IMG/VR virus record: IMGVR_UViG_3300044618_001287
Location: 1 to 40,151 of that record
DNA: 40,151 nucleotides
Strand: one strand, 5' to 3'
Origin: a virus
Positions within the stretch are counted from its first letter, which is position 1. Each line of letters begins with the position of its first letter. Below are positions 29,683-38,161 of this stretch, in pieces. Under the pieces are notes generated by a model that ran no database searches, was not told where the DNA came from, and worked only from the letters and a program-made list of their open reading frames with translations. Position numbers and translations under genes: made by a program.

Positions 29683-30153
29683 ATGCCGACGGGACGCAGG
29701 CCGCTACCGGCCTCTGTGAAAAAGCTGGCCGGCAACCCTGGCAAGCGGAAGATCCGGCCGGACCTTCCGGCGCCTGTGGGATCGCCGCCGATGCCGGCGC
29801 GATTGATCGTCGAGCCGCTCGCCGTCGAGAAGTGGAACGAGCTCGTGCCGCTCCTCCTGGAGCTCGGCACGTTGACGCTGGCCGATGGCGAAGCGTTGGC
29901 GACTTTGTGCGAGGTGTACGCTGCTGCGCAGGCGTGTCTGCTCGAGCTGCGGGCCACCGGGCCGGTCATGAAGACGGACCTCGGCGGCGTGAAACCGAAC
30001 CCAGCCGGGCCGTTGTATCGCGGATTAGTGAGCCTGCAGGCTTCGCTAATGGGTGAATTTGGACTGACTCCGACCAGCAGGACGCGGCTCGGTGCCAAGC
30101 AAGAAAAGCCGACAGACGAAGTCGAGGACTTCTTTAAGCTCCACGGCGCTTGA
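29683..30153 (+). CDS. Terminase small subunit, P27 type
   Basis: This 156-residue protein has the P27-family opening (GRRPLPASVKKLAGNPGKRK, with the KLAGNPGKR motif), a Pro-rich stretch, and helices (KWNELVPLLLELGTLTLADG; TLCEVYAAAQACLLEL; GLTPTSRTRLGAK). The SRTRLG end is typical. It binds phage DNA and hands it to TerL. It overlaps TerL by 62 bases. Confidence 0.9.
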   Translation: MPTGRRPLPASVKKLAGNPGKRKIRPDLPAPVGSPPMPARLIVEPLAVEKWNELVPLLLELGTLTLADGEALATLCEVYAAAQACLLELRATGPVMKTDLGGVKPNPAGPLYRGLVSLQASLMGEFGLTPTSRTRLGAKQEKPTDEVEDFFKLHGA

Positions 30154-31693
30154 TCTCTGCAAAGAGGGCCAGGCCAAGTACGAGCGAGTCGTTCACTTCT
30201 TCGAGAAGATCCTTCGCCACAGCAAAGGGCAGAACGCTGGCAAGCCGTTCAAGCTCCTGCCGTGGCAGCACCACGTCATGCGTGAGCTCTTCGGCCGGCT
30301 GCACCCAGACGGCACGCGTAAGCACCGCGTCGGATACATCGAACTTCCGAAGAAGCAAGGCAAGAGCACGACACTAGCGGGCATCGCCCTGTACATGACA
30401 GCCTTCGACTCGGAGCCTGGTGCCGAGGTCTACGGTGCGGCCTGCGACCGCGAGCAGGCGGGCATCATCTACCGCGAGGCGGCGTCGATGGTGCGGGCCT
30501 CGCCTGCGTTGTCGCGGCACCTCGAGGTGATCGACAGCCGCAAGACGATCGTGCACAAGGCCAGCAACTCGTTCTATCGGGTGCTGTCGGCTGATGCGTT
30601 CCGGGCCGAGGGCCTCAATATCCACGCCCTGCTCTTTGACGAACTGCACGCCCAGCGAGACCGTCGCCTGTGGGATGCCCTGCGGTACGGTGGTGCGGCC
30701 AGACGCTCGCCGCTGCTGCTGTCGATCACGACGGCCGGATACGACCGCAAGAGCATCTGCTGGGAGCAGCACGCCTACGCCGAGCGGTGCATCGCGGACC
30801 CGACCGTCGACCCTGCTTTCTTCGGGTGCATCTACGCGGCCTCGCCCGAGGACGATTGGAAGGACCAGAAGACGTGGCACAAGGCAAACCCGTCGCTCGG
30901 CGAGACGATCACAGTGGAGTCGTTCGCCGCCGATGCCCGCGAGGCTGAGCAGTCGCCGTCGAAGCTCAATGCGTTCCTGCGTTACCGGCTCAACGTGTGG
31001 ACCACGCAGGACGTGCGGTGGATCTCGCCTGACACATGGGCCAAGTGCGGCGGCCCGCTGTCACCCGACCTCGAGCAGCGGGAGTGGTACGCGGGCCTCG
31101 ACCTTGCAACCACGTACGACCTGTCGGCGTTCGTGATGGTCAGCCAGGCCGACGACGGCTCGTTCGACGTGATGCCGTTCTTCTGGGTGCCGCAGGAGAA
31201 CGCTGCCGAGCGAACGCAGCGGGACAAGGTGGACTACATCGGCTGGATCCGTGACGGGTACATCCGAGCCACCGATGGCAACGTCACAGACTACGACGTG
31301 ATCCGGCGAGACATCGTCGAGCTATCCCAGAAGTACAACATTCGCCAGGTGGGGATCGACCGCTGGAACGCCACGCAGCTGGCAACACAACTGCAAGGAG
31401 ATGGCCTCCAGGTGACAGGATTTGGGCAGGGCTATGGCTCAATGTCGAGCCCGAGCAAGCAACTGGAAAACCTTGTGCTGTCGGAGCGTATTCGCCACGC
31501 AAACCACCCGGTACTGTCGTGGATGGCTGGGAACGTCGCGGTGCAGTCTGACCACCAGGGCAACATCAAGCCGAGCAAGGCCAAAAGCACCGAGCGTATC
31601 GACGGCATTGTGTCGCTGGTCATGGCTCTCGGACTTCATGCCGTAGCTACCACGACGCCGCCCGACCAATCCTGGGACATCATCACGCTATGA
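30092..31693 (+). CDS. terL: Terminase large subunit
   Basis: This 533-residue protein starts at GTG inside TerS. It shows WQHHVMRELFG, a Walker A-like site in GYIELPKKQGKST (about residues 80-93), a Walker B with ALLFDELHAQ (about 179-188), the coupling region SITTAG, and the nuclease acidic core (WYAGLDLATTYDLSAFVM and later VGIDRW). This is the HK97-like Terminase_1 family motor and nuclease. The last residues (DQSWDIITL) precede the portal ATG by an overlap. Confidence 0.95.
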   Translation: MPSKKSRQTKSRTSLSSTALDLCKEGQAKYERVVHFFEKILRHSKGQNAGKPFKLLPWQHHVMRELFGRLHPDGTRKHRVGYIELPKKQGKSTTLAGIALYMTAFDSEPGAEVYGAACDREQAGIIYREAASMVRASPALSRHLEVIDSRKTIVHKASNSFYRVLSADAFRAEGLNIHALLFDELHAQRDRRLWDALRYGGAARRSPLLLSITTAGYDRKSICWEQHAYAERCIADPTVDPAFFGCIYAASPEDDWKDQKTWHKANPSLGETITVESFAADAREAEQSPSKLNAFLRYRLNVWTTQDVRWISPDTWAKCGGPLSPDLEQREWYAGLDLATTYDLSAFVMVSQADDGSFDVMPFFWVPQENAAERTQRDKVDYIGWIRDGYIRATDGNVTDYDVIRRDIVELSQKYNIRQVGIDRWNATQLATQLQGDGLQVTGFGQGYGSMSSPSKQLENLVLSERIRHANHPVLSWMAGNVAVQSDHQGNIKPSKAKSTERIDGIVSLVMALGLHAVATTTPPDQSWDIITL

Positions 31694-32976
31694 GCGAGAA
31701 CGCTGCTGCCGATTTCAAGATGATCGACCTGCGTGGCGTGGAGTGGCACGACATGGGGGGCGGCCGCACGGCCTCCGGCGTCCGCGTCACGGCCGACAAC
31801 TCCATGGCGTGCTCGGCCTACACGGCCTGCATCCGCGTCATCTCCGACGCTGTGAGCTCGCTGCCGCTGCACGTCTACGAGCGGCTGCCGAACGGCGGCA
31901 AGGCCAAGGCACCGGCGAACCCCGTCTATCGGCTCCTGCACATGCAGCCGAACCCGTGGCAGACGGCACAGGAGTTCCGGGATTGGATGACCGGGATGTA
32001 TCTGCACTACGGTGCCAGCTACGCGGAGATCCGCCCAGGTGCTCGAGGTGCAGTCTCGGAGCTGTGGCCGCTGCACTCCTCGCGGATGGAGGCCGAGCGG
32101 CTGGAGGACGGCACGGTGCGGTACAGGTACCGCGAGCCGAACGGCCGGCAGACGGTCTACAGCCAGGAGCAGATCTTCGCCCTGCGGTTCACGACCGAGG
32201 ACGGCATCAAGCCAGTGCCGACGTACCAGTTGTTTCGCAACGCCATCGGCCTGGCCCAGGCGTTGGAGGCCCACGGTGCCACCTACTTCGGCAACGGCGC
32301 CCGGCCCGGCATCGTGCTGGAGTCGGACAACCCGATCCCGGCCGAAGCGTCCGAGCGGCTTCGGGAGCAGTGGGAGCGGATGCACCGCGGGCCGGACCGT
32401 GCACACCGCACGGCGGTCTTGCCGAACGGCGTGAAGGCTCACGAGCTCAGCGGCAGCAACGAGGCGGCCCAGTTCCTGGAGACTCGGCAGTACCAGGTCA
32501 TCGAGATCTGCCGGGCCTTCCGCGTGCCACCGCACATGATCCAAGACCTGACCCGGTCGACCTATTCGAATATCGAGGTACAGGGGACGGAATTTGTTCA
32601 GCATTGCCTTTTGCCTCACCTGAAGCGATGGGAGGCGGCCATCAGCCGTGACCTCATCGTGGACGACGAGCGGTACTTCGCTGAGCACAGCGTGAGCGGC
32701 CTGCTGCGTGGTGATCATGCCAGCCGGTCGGCCTACTACGTGTCGGCACTGCAAAATGGCTGGATGACGATTAACGAGATCCGCGAGCTTGAGAACCTGA
32801 ACCCGATCGGGCCGGAAGGCGACAAGCACTTTGTGCAGCTGAACATGACAACGCTCGACAAGGTTGGCGAGGAGCCGGCCGCGGACGCGATGCCCGAGCC
32901 ACCGGTCGAGGACGAGGAAAGCCCAGCCGACGACACCGAGGACCAATCCGAGGAGGACGCTACCGATGGAAATTGA
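31690..32976 (+). CDS. Portal protein, HK97 family
   Basis: This 428-residue protein shows HK97-portal landmarks: an N-terminal VTADNSMACSAYTACIRVIS, SLPLHVYER, NPVYRLLHMQPNPWQT, ELWPLHSSRM, and later FRVPPHMIQDLTRSTYSNIE and a C-terminal helix with NEIRELENLNPI. The end is acidic and low-complexity (EDEESPADDTEDQ). It forms the dodecamer for DNA entry and tail attachment. It overlaps the terminase and the protease genes. Confidence 0.95.
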   Translation: MSENAAADFKMIDLRGVEWHDMGGGRTASGVRVTADNSMACSAYTACIRVISDAVSSLPLHVYERLPNGGKAKAPANPVYRLLHMQPNPWQTAQEFRDWMTGMYLHYGASYAEIRPGARGAVSELWPLHSSRMEAERLEDGTVRYRYREPNGRQTVYSQEQIFALRFTTEDGIKPVPTYQLFRNAIGLAQALEAHGATYFGNGARPGIVLESDNPIPAEASERLREQWERMHRGPDRAHRTAVLPNGVKAHELSGSNEAAQFLETRQYQVIEICRAFRVPPHMIQDLTRSTYSNIEVQGTEFVQHCLLPHLKRWEAAISRDLIVDDERYFAEHSVSGLLRGDHASRSAYYVSALQNGWMTINEIRELENLNPIGPEGDKHFVQLNMTTLDKVGEEPAADAMPEPPVEDEESPADDTEDQSEEDATDGN

Positions 32977-33604
32977 ACGCCGCGACTTCGCCTTTGAAGA
33001 CGAGCAGGAACTGATCGTCGAGAGCCGGGCCGACGGCCGGGCAGCCATCATCGGATACGCTGCGGTCTACAACCGGCTGTCGCTCGACCTGGGCGGTTTC
33101 CGTGAGGAGATCCTGCCCGGTGCCTTCGACAAGATCCTGAGCCGCCAGCGGGGCCGCCAGGACGTTGTGGCGCTCTTCAACCACGACAGCAACATCGTGC
33201 TGGGCCGCACGTCGAGCGGCACGCTCGAGCTCTCGTCGGACGACAAGGGCCTGCGGTACGTTGTGACTCCTCCCGTAAGCCGGGCCGACGTGATGGAGTT
33301 GATCCAGCGGCGTGACGTTCGCGGCTCGTCGTTTGCCTTCACGGTCGACAAGGCCGGAGAAGGCTTCCGCCAGGGCGAGGACGGCAAGGCCGTGCGGCAG
33401 ATCCGCGAGGTGTCGGGGCTCTACGATGTGGGGCCGGTTCTGGTTCCCGCGTACCCCAGCACGTCGGCCGGCGTTGCGATGCGTTCGTACGAGGCGTGGC
33501 TGGCTTCGCAGGCGCAGCCCGAGACTGTGGCCGCTGTTGTTGCGAAGCGTTCGCTGGCCCGTGATGCGGCAGCCGCCGCGGTTCTGAGGCTTCGCCGTGT
33601 CTGA
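32966..33604 (+). CDS. Prohead protease, HK97 type
   Basis: This 212-residue protein starts at the ATG with AGGAGGAC upstream, inside the portal gene end. It has GYAAVYNRLS, EEILPGAFDKIL, VVALFNHDSNIVLGR with the catalytic His, and GSSFAFTVD with the catalytic Ser region, then VGPVLVPAYP. This U35-type protease removes the delta domain of the capsid protein during maturation. The C-terminal 40 residues are Ala-rich helix, often cleaved. Confidence 0.92.
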   Translation: MEIERRDFAFEDEQELIVESRADGRAAIIGYAAVYNRLSLDLGGFREEILPGAFDKILSRQRGRQDVVALFNHDSNIVLGRTSSGTLELSSDDKGLRYVVTPPVSRADVMELIQRRDVRGSSFAFTVDKAGEGFRQGEDGKAVRQIREVSGLYDVGPVLVPAYPSTSAGVAMRSYEAWLASQAQPETVAAVVAKRSLARDAAAAAVLRLRRV

Positions 33605-33767
33605 CGCACGCTGCACCTGCGGCGAAAAGTTGCGCTGCCGTTCCAGCCGTCCGGTCGGTGACGAGCGGCAGCGGTATCTGCGCTGCCCGAGGTGCGGCGC
33701 GCGTGCTGTTGCGTTTGTGAAAACAACACTTTCTGGCGTTCGCTTCTGCAAGGTACCCCGTCCCTAG
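33597..33767 (+). CDS. 56-aa zinc-ribbon (Com-like) protein
   Basis: The GTG at 33597 overlaps the protease stop. The product has Cys at CTCGEKLRC and at LRCPRCGARA, two pairs spaced like a zinc ribbon, and a basic tail. Com-like zinc proteins appear near phage structural genes. Because it is short, support comes from the overlap, the Cys spacing and the lack of other use of this interval. Function unknown; possibly RNA or protein binding. Confidence 0.6.
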   Translation: MSDARCTCGEKLRCRSSRPVGDERQRYLRCPRCGARAVAFVKTTLSGVRFCKVPRP

Positions 33768-33816
33768 TGGCACCGTGGACTCCATCGGCAATACCGCCGC
33801 AGGAGTCTCACGACAC

Positions 33817-35151
33817 ATGGACAACCTCAAGAAGCTTCAGGACGAGGCGGCTGCCCTCGCCAACCGGATCGACGCCGTGCGGGCCATCGAAGGCGACGCC
33901 GACAAGATCGCCGAGCGCGACCTCGAGCTCGAGACGCTGACGGCCGACGCCGCCAAGCTCTCCAAGAAGATCGACTTCGAGAAGAACGTGGCCGAGTCGG
34001 CCAAGAACCTGCGGGCGGTTGTCGACCGCTGCACGCCTGCCCCCGAGGTGACCGAGGAGCGGAGCGAGAAGGCCCGCGTCGAGGCGGTTCCGTTCTCGGG
34101 CCGGCTGCGTGCGTTCGGCAAGGCCGAGGACGCCTACAAGGCAGGTATGTGGTTCAAGGCGAAGAGCGGCGACGCTCACGCCAAGCGGTGGTGCGAGGAC
34201 CACGGCGTCGAGGTGCGTGCCCTCGGTGGTGCGTCCGGTGCCGGCAGCAACTTCGTGCCCGACGTGCTGTCGAGCACCGTGCTGCGGCTCGTCGAGCAAT
34301 ACTCGGCCTTCGCTTCGAACGCCACCAGCGTTCAGATGCCGAGCGACGTGGTGCTGTTCCCGAAGCGGACGGCGGGCGTGAGCGGTGGGTGGATCTCGGA
34401 AAATTCCGCGATCACTCCGGCCGACCCGTCGGCCACTCAGGTGACCGTGACGGCCAAGAAGCTCGGCGCCGCCGTGGTGGTGTCCAGCGAGCTGCTCCAG
34501 GACTCGATCGTTTCGATCGCCGACTGGGTCGCGGCTGAGCTGGCCCTCGGCATCAGCAATGCCGTGGAGGCGGCAGCGTGGCTCGGCAACCCGAGCAACG
34601 CTCCGGGTGTCGCGGGTATCGTGACTTCGCACGCTGGCGGTCTGCTCAAGACCACCACGGCAGACACGGTGACGACCTACGACTACGCGGCGTCGCTCGT
34701 GGCCGCGGCCGGCGACACGCCGGACGAGGTGACCAAGGCCAACCTGCTCGCCATGATGGCTGCCGTTCCGCAGCACAGCCGGGCGGGTGCCAAGTGGTAC
34801 TGCTCGCCGTACTTCTTCGCTACCTGCATGCAGGCCCTCGACCTGAACCAGGGTGGTTCGGTCGGCCTGTCGCAGGGCCTCGGCCTCACGTTCCTCGGTT
34901 CGCCGGTCGTGTTCACCGACCAGCTGCCGGGCAGCGACGATGCCACCGGCAAGGTCATGTGCCTCTACGGCGATCTGGCCAACTCCTCGATCTACGGCAC
35001 CCGCGCGGGTCTCGAGATCCAGAGCTCGGACCAGGTGAACTTCCTGTCCGACCAGACCGTGATCAGGGCGATCGCTCGGGTGGGAATTTCCCACCACACG
35101 ATCGGCAGCTCGACGGTCGCCGGCCCGGTCATCGCCCTCCGTGGCGTCTGA
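33817..35151 (+). CDS. Major capsid protein, HK97 fold
   Basis: The protein is 444 residues from ATG 33817 (AGGAG 11 bases upstream; GTG 33775 would add 14 residues). The first 100 or so residues are a coiled-coil delta domain (MDNLKKLQDEAAALANRIDA) that acts as scaffold and is removed by the protease. The mature part shows N-arm, E-loop and P-domain pieces: GSNFVPDVLSSTVLRLVEQY, GGWISENSAITPADPS, LAVVVSS-like strands, LLQDSIVSIADWVAAELALG, and late FTDQLP and ALRGV. It is the shell subunit. Confidence 0.95.
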   Translation: MDNLKKLQDEAAALANRIDAVRAIEGDADKIAERDLELETLTADAAKLSKKIDFEKNVAESAKNLRAVVDRCTPAPEVTEERSEKARVEAVPFSGRLRAFGKAEDAYKAGMWFKAKSGDAHAKRWCEDHGVEVRALGGASGAGSNFVPDVLSSTVLRLVEQYSAFASNATSVQMPSDVVLFPKRTAGVSGGWISENSAITPADPSATQVTVTAKKLGAAVVVSSELLQDSIVSIADWVAAELALGISNAVEAAAWLGNPSNAPGVAGIVTSHAGGLLKTTTADTVTTYDYAASLVAAAGDTPDEVTKANLLAMMAAVPQHSRAGAKWYCSPYFFATCMQALDLNQGGSVGLSQGLGLTFLGSPVVFTDQLPGSDDATGKVMCLYGDLANSSIYGTRAGLEIQSSDQVNFLSDQTVIRAIARVGISHHTIGSSTVAGPVIALRGV

Positions 35152-35176
35152 TCCAGCTTGACAGCGGTGCAATCCT

Positions 35177-35216
35177 GAACGGGCGGTTCTCACGCGAGAA
35201 CCGCCCGTTCTCTTTT
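35177..35216 (+). terminator. Strong intrinsic terminator after the capsid gene
   Basis: A perfect 15-bp stem (35177-35191 with 35196-35210, GAACGGGCGGTTCTC) closes a 4-base loop ACGC and is followed by TCTTTT. It lies 25 bases after the capsid stop. It would reduce transcription into the connector genes so that far more capsid protein is made. The GGAGG of the next gene directly abuts its T-run. Confidence 0.95.
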
Positions 35217-35225
35217 GGAGGTTGC

Positions 35226-35963
35226 ATGGTCATCAAGGTAGGCGGCACCGAGGTCGAGATCCGCGCGGAAGCCATCCTGTCCGGCCCGCGGTTCGGCCCT
35301 CTAGCCAACCTGTTCGGCTGGGCTCAGGCCCTCATGCCGCTGGGCATCCGGCCCACGCTCGGCCAGGGTGCGTTCTGGAGCCAGGTACTAACGCGGATGA
35401 TGGAGCAATTCGTCGACCAGTGCGAATACATCATCACGCTGGATTTCGACACGTTTGTTTCCCGCCAGGACATCGAGCAGCTGTTCGCCATGGCGCTGGC
35501 GTTCCAGTGCGATGCCATAGCTCCGCTGCAGGTGAAGCGTGAGGACGGCCGGCCGATGCTCACGCTGCTCGGCACACTAGACGACCCGCCGGCCAGCGGC
35601 TCGACCACGCTGCCCACGTCGTGGTTTGCCGAGCCTGTGCAGCAAGTAGATAGCGCCCACTTCGGCTGCACGATCCTCTCGACGGCCGCCCTGAAGCGAA
35701 TGAAGAAGCCGTGGTTCTGGGAACAACCGGACCCGCAGGGAAGTTACGGCGAGGGCCGCGTGGACTCGGACATCGGGTTCTGGCGGACGTGGCGTGACTC
35801 AGGGAACAAGTGTTTCGTTACGCCGCGGGTGTCGATCGGCCACGGCGAGTACGTCGTGACGTGGCCTGGCAAGGATCTCGGCAAGCCGGTGTTCCAATAC
35901 ACGAGCGATTGGATGAAGGCGAACAAGGCCCCCGAAACTGCATGGAGCGTAGGACAATCGTGA
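35226..35963 (+). CDS. Glycosyltransferase-like protein behind the capsid gene
   Basis: The protein is 245 residues from ATG 35226 with GGAGG at 35216-35220. It has the GT-A marker YIITLDFDTFV (D73-F-D75) and a later acidic VDSDIGFWRTW (about residues 178-188), plus HGEYV near the end. The family resembles GT2-type enzymes. It lies between the capsid gene and the connector genes, so capsid or tail proteins are obvious acceptors. It is distinct from the two enzymes at 23498-25008. No signal peptide or membrane span. Confidence 0.72.
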   Translation: MVIKVGGTEVEIRAEAILSGPRFGPLANLFGWAQALMPLGIRPTLGQGAFWSQVLTRMMEQFVDQCEYIITLDFDTFVSRQDIEQLFAMALAFQCDAIAPLQVKREDGRPMLTLLGTLDDPPASGSTTLPTSWFAEPVQQVDSAHFGCTILSTAALKRMKKPWFWEQPDPQGSYGEGRVDSDIGFWRTWRDSGNKCFVTPRVSIGHGEYVVTWPGKDLGKPVFQYTSDWMKANKAPETAWSVGQS

Positions 35964-36157
35964 AACTGAAGTTTATCCGGTCGTGGCGTGCTTACTGCTC
36001 AGGTCAGACGGTTGACATCCCCGGCGGCCGGGCTGCCGAGTTGCTCGCCAGAAAAATCGCGGTTGAGGACAAACAGCAGCAGTTGATCGAAACGGCTGCG
36101 GTCGAAACGCCAGTGAAGACGGCCGACGCCACGCCACGCAGGAAACGCACGCGATGA
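35960..36157 (+). CDS. Small basic head-region protein, 65 aa
   Basis: GTG overlaps the previous stop. The product has a small beta domain (LKFIRSWRAYCSGQTVDIPG, then GRAAELLARKIA) followed by a charged tail ending in PRRKRTR. Short proteins with W-R-x-Y-x-x-GQ-x-V-x-x-P-x-G are common between capsid and connector genes; the role is unknown. It overlaps the next gene by four bases. Confidence 0.6.
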   Translation: MKLKFIRSWRAYCSGQTVDIPGGRAAELLARKIAVEDKQQQLIETAAVETPVKTADATPRRKRTR

Positions 36158-36765
36158 CGTACCGCAGCCTCACCAGAGCCACGCAGTCTGTCGTTGAGCC
36201 CGTGACCATCACGGACGCCAAGGCCCACCTGCGCGTCGATACGGACGACGACAACGCCTACATCATGGGCCTGGTTGCAGCTGCTCGAGGGTGGGTCGAG
36301 GAGTACCTGGACCGCTCGCTGGTTCACACGCAGTGGACGATGCGGCTAGATGGCTTCCCGCCGAACGGCCTCGACAACATCGAGCTACCACGGCCGCCGA
36401 TGGCAACCGCCTCGGCCGTCACCTCAGTGGCGATCACGTACACCACGGAGACCGGTGCCGTGGTTGTGTTCCCGTCGAACGAGTACCGGGTCGACCGGCA
36501 CTCCACGCCTGGCACCATCAGCCCGCTGTACGAGCAGGCGTGGCCAGTGCATCGCCGGGATGACAACTCGGTGATGGTTACCTGGTGGGGCGGGTACGGC
36601 GAAGACGGCCGCAGCGTTCCGACGCAGATCCGGCACGCGATTTTGATGCTGGTGGCCCATTGGTATGACCGACGTGAGTCTGTACTGACCGGCACCGCAT
36701 CCAAGGAAATCGAGTTTGGCGTGAAGTCGCTGCTCGACTCGTGCCGCTGGGGGACTTACCGATGA
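36154..36765 (+). CDS. Head-tail connector protein (HK97 gp6-like)
   Basis: This 203-residue protein has the connector signature EPVTITDAKAHLRVD near the start, DDDNAYIMGLVAAARGWVEEYLDR in the middle and a late RHAILMLVAHWYDRRE. These helices form the ring below the portal. The start overlaps the upstream stop. This gene is normally followed by head closure, but here a four-gene adhesin cassette lies between them. Confidence 0.9.
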   Translation: MTYRSLTRATQSVVEPVTITDAKAHLRVDTDDDNAYIMGLVAAARGWVEEYLDRSLVHTQWTMRLDGFPPNGLDNIELPRPPMATASAVTSVAITYTTETGAVVVFPSNEYRVDRHSTPGTISPLYEQAWPVHRRDDNSVMVTWWGGYGEDGRSVPTQIRHAILMLVAHWYDRRESVLTGTASKEIEFGVKSLLDSCRWGTYR

Positions 36766-37085
36766 GCACCTACACCCAACTTCCCGGCCAGCTGGGGCTG
36801 TCGCTTCGCCGCGGTGACGAGCTCGGCACGACGATCGACTTCTCCCCCACGACGATGACCGGCTACACGGTCTCGGCGGTGATCACGTCGCTGGTGACCG
36901 GCAACACGGTGGCGGCGTTCACGACCACGCTGACCAATGCCGCGGCCGGCGTCGTGAACATTGCACTTACGGAGCAGCAGACGGCCGCTCTACCGGTTGG
37001 AACGTACGGCTGGCGTCTTGAGTGGGACGCTCCGGGTAGTGTGCGGAGGACCGCACTGCAGGGTCTGGTGGAGGTCGTCGGGTGA
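36762..37085 (+). CDS. Baseplate/adhesin-anchor protein (cassette A, gene 1)
   Basis: This 107-residue beta-rich protein starts [20 protein letters not shown] and ends [12 protein letters not shown][13 protein letters not shown]. It matches the gene at 6031 in length, order and motif positions (L-P-G, DE[LF]G, and the final W-x-L-[RE]). It is the first gene of cassette A. The start overlaps the connector stop (ATGA). It likely holds the fibre on the virion. Confidence 0.62.
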   Translation: MSTYTQLPGQLGLSLRRGDELGTTIDFSPTTMTGYTVSAVITSLVTGNTVAAFTTTLTNAAAGVVNIALTEQQTAALPVGTYGWRLEWDAPGSVRRTALQGLVEVVG

Positions 37086-37828
37086 CAACGGCAAGCGTCA
37101 CTAGCAACCCGATCACGGCCACCGTTTCAGGAATGGCGGTCTCGGCGGCTGTCACGAGCTCGAGCACGTCCGTGAGCACGTCGGGCGGCGTCGGGCCGCA
37201 GGGGCCTCAGGGAGCGTCCGGCGTTGAGGGAGATGCTGGCAGCGTTGGCCCACAGGGTCCTGCTGGTGCTGCTGGACCAGCAGGCCCGCAAGGTGCATCC
37301 GGCCCAAAAGGCGACCAGGGCGACCAGGGCGCTACAGGCCCCGCTGGCGCAACCGGGCCGCAAGGCCCAAAGGGAGACACCGGGGACGCAGGGCCGCAGG
37401 GTGTTGCTGGCGCCACAGGGCCAGCAGGTCCTACTGGCTTGACTGGACCGGCAGGCCCTGCTGGTGCAACAGGGCCGCAAGGTGACATAGGGCCAGCAGG
37501 ACCAACAGGGCCGCAGGGCGCTGCAGGAACAACTTCGTGGAGCGGCATAACAGATAAGCCTTCCACATTCGCTCCGAGTTCGCACACCCACCCGCTGTCC
37601 GAGCTGACGCAGTCCGGCGCGACGACCGGGCAGGTCGCCACATGGAATGGTTCGGCATGGGCGCCAGCTGCCGCCGCTGGTGGCGTGTCGGACGGCAGCA
37701 AGGGCGACATCACGGTGAGCGGCAGCGGCTCAGCGTGGACGATTTCTGCCGGTGCCGTCACTGAGGCCGATCTCGCCGACGCTGTCCGCAACCAGATTTT
37801 CCATCCGTTTTTGCTCATGGGAGGCTGA
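37082..37828 (+). CDS. Collagen-like tail fibre (cassette A, gene 2)
   Basis: This 248-residue protein starts at GTG overlapping the upstream stop. Residues 1-37 form a beta head like that of the fibre at 6393 ([17 protein letters not shown]). An uninterrupted run of 38 Gly-x-y triplets follows (about residues 38-151) and should form a trimeric collagen helix. The C-terminal 95 residues have one SHTHPLS motif and strands that end with [12 protein letters not shown]. It is a shaft linking an anchor to a glycine-rich tip. Confidence 0.88.
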   Translation: MTTASVTSNPITATVSGMAVSAAVTSSSTSVSTSGGVGPQGPQGASGVEGDAGSVGPQGPAGAAGPAGPQGASGPKGDQGDQGATGPAGATGPQGPKGDTGDAGPQGVAGATGPAGPTGLTGPAGPAGATGPQGDIGPAGPTGPQGAAGTTSWSGITDKPSTFAPSSHTHPLSELTQSGATTGQVATWNGSAWAPAAAAGGVSDGSKGDITVSGSGSAWTISAGAVTEADLADAVRNQIFHPFLLMGG

Positions 37829-37831
37829 CTT

Positions 37832-38161
37832 ATGCCGCAGACGCACAAGGTTCTCGGGCAAAGCAATCCAGCCGCCACCACGCTCACCACGCTCTACACG
37901 GTGCCGTCATCCACGCAGGCGATTGTGTCGTCGCTGACGGTCTGCAATCAGTCTGCGTCCGCAGCGTCCTATCGCCTTGCCGTGCGGCCTGTCGGTGCGG
38001 CGGCAGCGGCACAGCATTACCTGGTGTGGGATTCCGCCATTGGCGGAAATGATTCGATAACGCTGACACTGGGTATCACGCTGGCAGCTACCGATGTGGT
38101 CAGCGTTTACGCGTCATCTGGCACGGTATCTTTTTCCGCATTTGGCGTTGAAATCGCATGA
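37832..38161 (+). CDS. Small beta-rich tail protein (cassette A, gene 3)
   Basis: This 109-residue protein is all-beta (TTLYTVPSSTQAIVSSLTVC, SASYRLAVRPVG, ITLAATDVVSVYASSGTVSF). It matches the plan of the gene at 7966. Similar small proteins are common next to phage tail fibres. Its stop overlaps the next ATG. Confidence 0.6.
   Translation: MPQTHKVLGQSNPAATTLTTLYTVPSSTQAIVSSLTVCNQSASAASYRLAVRPVGAAAAAQHYLVWDSAIGGNDSITLTLGITLAATDVVSVYASSGTVSFSAFGVEIA

Noticed and set aside
31636-35193. Very long minus-strand open frames opposite portal, protease and capsid genes
   Set aside because: They mirror the codon structure of well-recognised plus-strand structural genes, have Arg/Pro/His-rich products without domains, and arise from high GC.
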